This document shows, piece after piece, positions 6,305 through 7,461 of a DNA stretch of 7,461 bases. Position numbers and translations under genes: made by a program. Each line of letters starts with the position of its first letter. Position 1 is the first letter of the stretch. Location of the stretch: NCBI GenBank assembly GCA_027295365.1, contig JAPULD010000401.1, positions 1-7,461 on the forward strand, given 5' to 3'. Source of the stretch: Planctomycetota bacterium. GTDB lineage: Bacteria; Planctomycetota; Phycisphaerae; Phycisphaerales; SM1A02. Below the pieces are notes generated by a model. That model worked only from the letters and a program-made list of their open reading frames with translations. It did not search any database and was not told the origin of the DNA.

Positions 6305-7461
6305 GTGAATGTTTCGATACCCGACATGCATCCGACCTTGAAACAGCTGCTTCTCGTCAGCCAGAAGCGCAAGTGGATCAGCTACGAGGAGATCAACACC
6401 TCGTTGCCCGACAAAATGGTCGATCCGGAAAAGCTCGATGAGCTGCTCCACTTGATCGAGCGACTGGGGATCGAGTTCTACGACGAGCCGACGGCGCGCC
6501 GACTCGCCAACGGATCGCGTTTTCTCGCCCCGCTGGCGACGAACCTGAAATTCAAACGCGATGACCCCCGCCGCGACGCCGGCCCGATCCACGTCCCCTC
6601 GGACATCGACGGCGACCACGAAGCCTCCCATGGCGCCCGGGCCGGCACGACCATCTCCGACCAGGAGGCGGAGTTGCTCGACGAACCGGATGCCCAGGCC
6701 GTCATCGAGCAGGTCATCGCCGAGAGCGGCACCAAACGCATCGACGACCCGATTCGCATGTATCTCACGCAGATGGGCACCATCCCCCTGCTGACGCGCG
6801 AGGAGGAAATCCGCCTCGCCAAGAAGATCGAGACGACCAGGATGATCTTCCGTCGTCGGGTGCTTGAATCGGATTACACCGCAGCGCAAGCCGTCGATAC
6901 CTTGCAACAGGTGCACGAAGGCAACCTGCCCTTCGACCGGACGATGCGTATTTCCACCGCCGAGGCCAACGCCAAGGAAAAAGTCGCTTCGCGAATCCCC
7001 ATCAACCTCAAGACCATTCGCCTGCTGCTGCAGTTGAGCATTGAGGACTGGGAGTTTCTCGAGGAAGGCGTGACCGACAAGCAACGCCTGGAGATCGAGC
7101 AGACCATGGCCCGAAGGCGTCGCAAAGTCGCCACCATGCTGGAGGAATGCTGCCTACGTACCGCGAAGATCCAGCCTTTGCTCCGCAAGCTCCAATCCAT
7201 CAACAAGAAGATCCGCTCGTTGCAACGAGACCTCGTCAAGGCGGAGAAGCACCCGGGCCGCTACGACCCCGAAGACGTCTACGTGATGCAGGAGGAACTG
7301 GATGGCCTGCGCTCCCTCGTGCTGGAGAATCCCGAGCAGCTCCATCGCCGAGTCAATGAGATCGTCAAGGTCTTCAACGAATACGAGCAGGCGAAGCGCG
7401 ACCTCTCGGGGGGCAACCTCCGGCTCGTCGTGTCCATCGCCAAGAAATATCGCAACCGCGG
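6305..7461 (+). CDS. rpoD: RNA polymerase primary sigma factor RpoD (sigma-70), 3'-partial
   Basis: About 385 residues are visible before the frame runs off the window without a stop. This is the housekeeping sigma factor that directs RNA polymerase core to most promoters. Region 1.1 is at about residues 9-60 (LKQLLL, WISYEEIN, IERLGIEFYDE). An acidic linker follows. Region 1.2 is at about 145-176 (DDPIRMYLTQMGTIPLLTREEE). A helical non-conserved region runs from 177 to about 360. Region 2.1 begins at about 363 and ends at the edge with NLRLVVSIAKKYRNRG. Possession of both 1.1 and a long non-conserved region marks a primary (group 1) sigma, not an alternative one. The insert segment AVDTLQQVHEGNLPFDRT looks planctomycete-like. 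Regions 2.2-4 must lie beyond the window. The 34-base gap after dnaG suggests one transcript. Confidence 0.96.
   Translation, partial: MNVSIPDMHPTLKQLLLVSQKRKWISYEEINTSLPDKMVDPEKLDELLHLIERLGIEFYDEPTARRLANGSRFLAPLATNLKFKRDDPRRDAGPIHVPSDIDGDHEASHGARAGTTISDQEAELLDEPDAQAVIEQVIAESGTKRIDDPIRMYLTQMGTIPLLTREEEIRLAKKIETTRMIFRRRVLESDYTAAQAVDTLQQVHEGNLPFDRTMRISTAEANAKEKVASRIPINLKTIRLLLQLSIEDWEFLEEGVTDKQRLEIEQTMARRRRKVATMLEECCLRTAKIQPLLRKLQSINKKIRSLQRDLVKAEKHPGRYDPEDVYVMQEELDGLRSLVLENPEQLHRRVNEIVKVFNEYEQAKRDLSGGNLRLVVSIAKKYRNR

Noticed and set aside
6275..7084. 269-codon minus-strand frame opposite rpoD.
   Set aside because: The plus-strand frame encodes an unmistakable primary sigma factor. The antisense frame has no known motif.

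Overview
The window looks like a bacterial chromosome segment with moderately high GC, all genes on the + strand, and frequent TTG/GTG starts. The large non-conserved insert of the primary sigma factor carries the segment AVDTLQQVHEGNLPFDRT. To my recollection this resembles planctomycete RpoD proteins, and together with the two unfamiliar lineage-specific proteins it suggests Planctomycetota, perhaps the Phycisphaerae side. This placement rests on motif memory, not on a search.

Layout: (1) 1-1163 is the 3' part of a helical protein of unknown function. Its frame is open to the left edge and it has Spy/CpxP-like 'LTPxQ' segments. (2) 1423-3312 encodes a membrane protein with four predicted transmembrane helices, a Lys-rich cytoplasmic loop built on a 12-bp tandem repeat, and a large C-terminal extracytoplasmic domain that may be a beta-propeller. 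(3) A promoter-like TTGCCC-N16-TATACT pair and a clear Shine-Dalgarno site precede rpmB (3484-3762, ribosomal protein bL28), which is followed by a 9-bp hairpin. (4) About 500 bases without a convincing gene (3818-4314) hold several inverted repeats, including a perfect 17-bp palindrome 75 bases before the next gene. (5) dnaG (4315-6270, DNA primase) starts at TTG and is complete. (6) rpoD (6305 to beyond the right edge, primary sigma factor) starts at GTG only 34 bases after dnaG.

The functional core is an information-processing cluster: a ribosomal protein gene, primase and the housekeeping sigma factor. It is reminiscent of the rpsU-dnaG-rpoD macromolecular synthesis operon of enterobacteria, but with rpmB as the upstream ribosomal gene and a long gap before dnaG. 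The short dnaG-rpoD gap suggests co-transcription. The hairpin and long gap suggest that dnaG-rpoD has its own promoter, although I could not assign one with confidence. I see no mobile element, CRISPR array, rRNA or tRNA, and no evidence of a new multi-gene system. The most novel items are the two uncharacterised proteins at the left and the inverted repeats ahead of dnaG.
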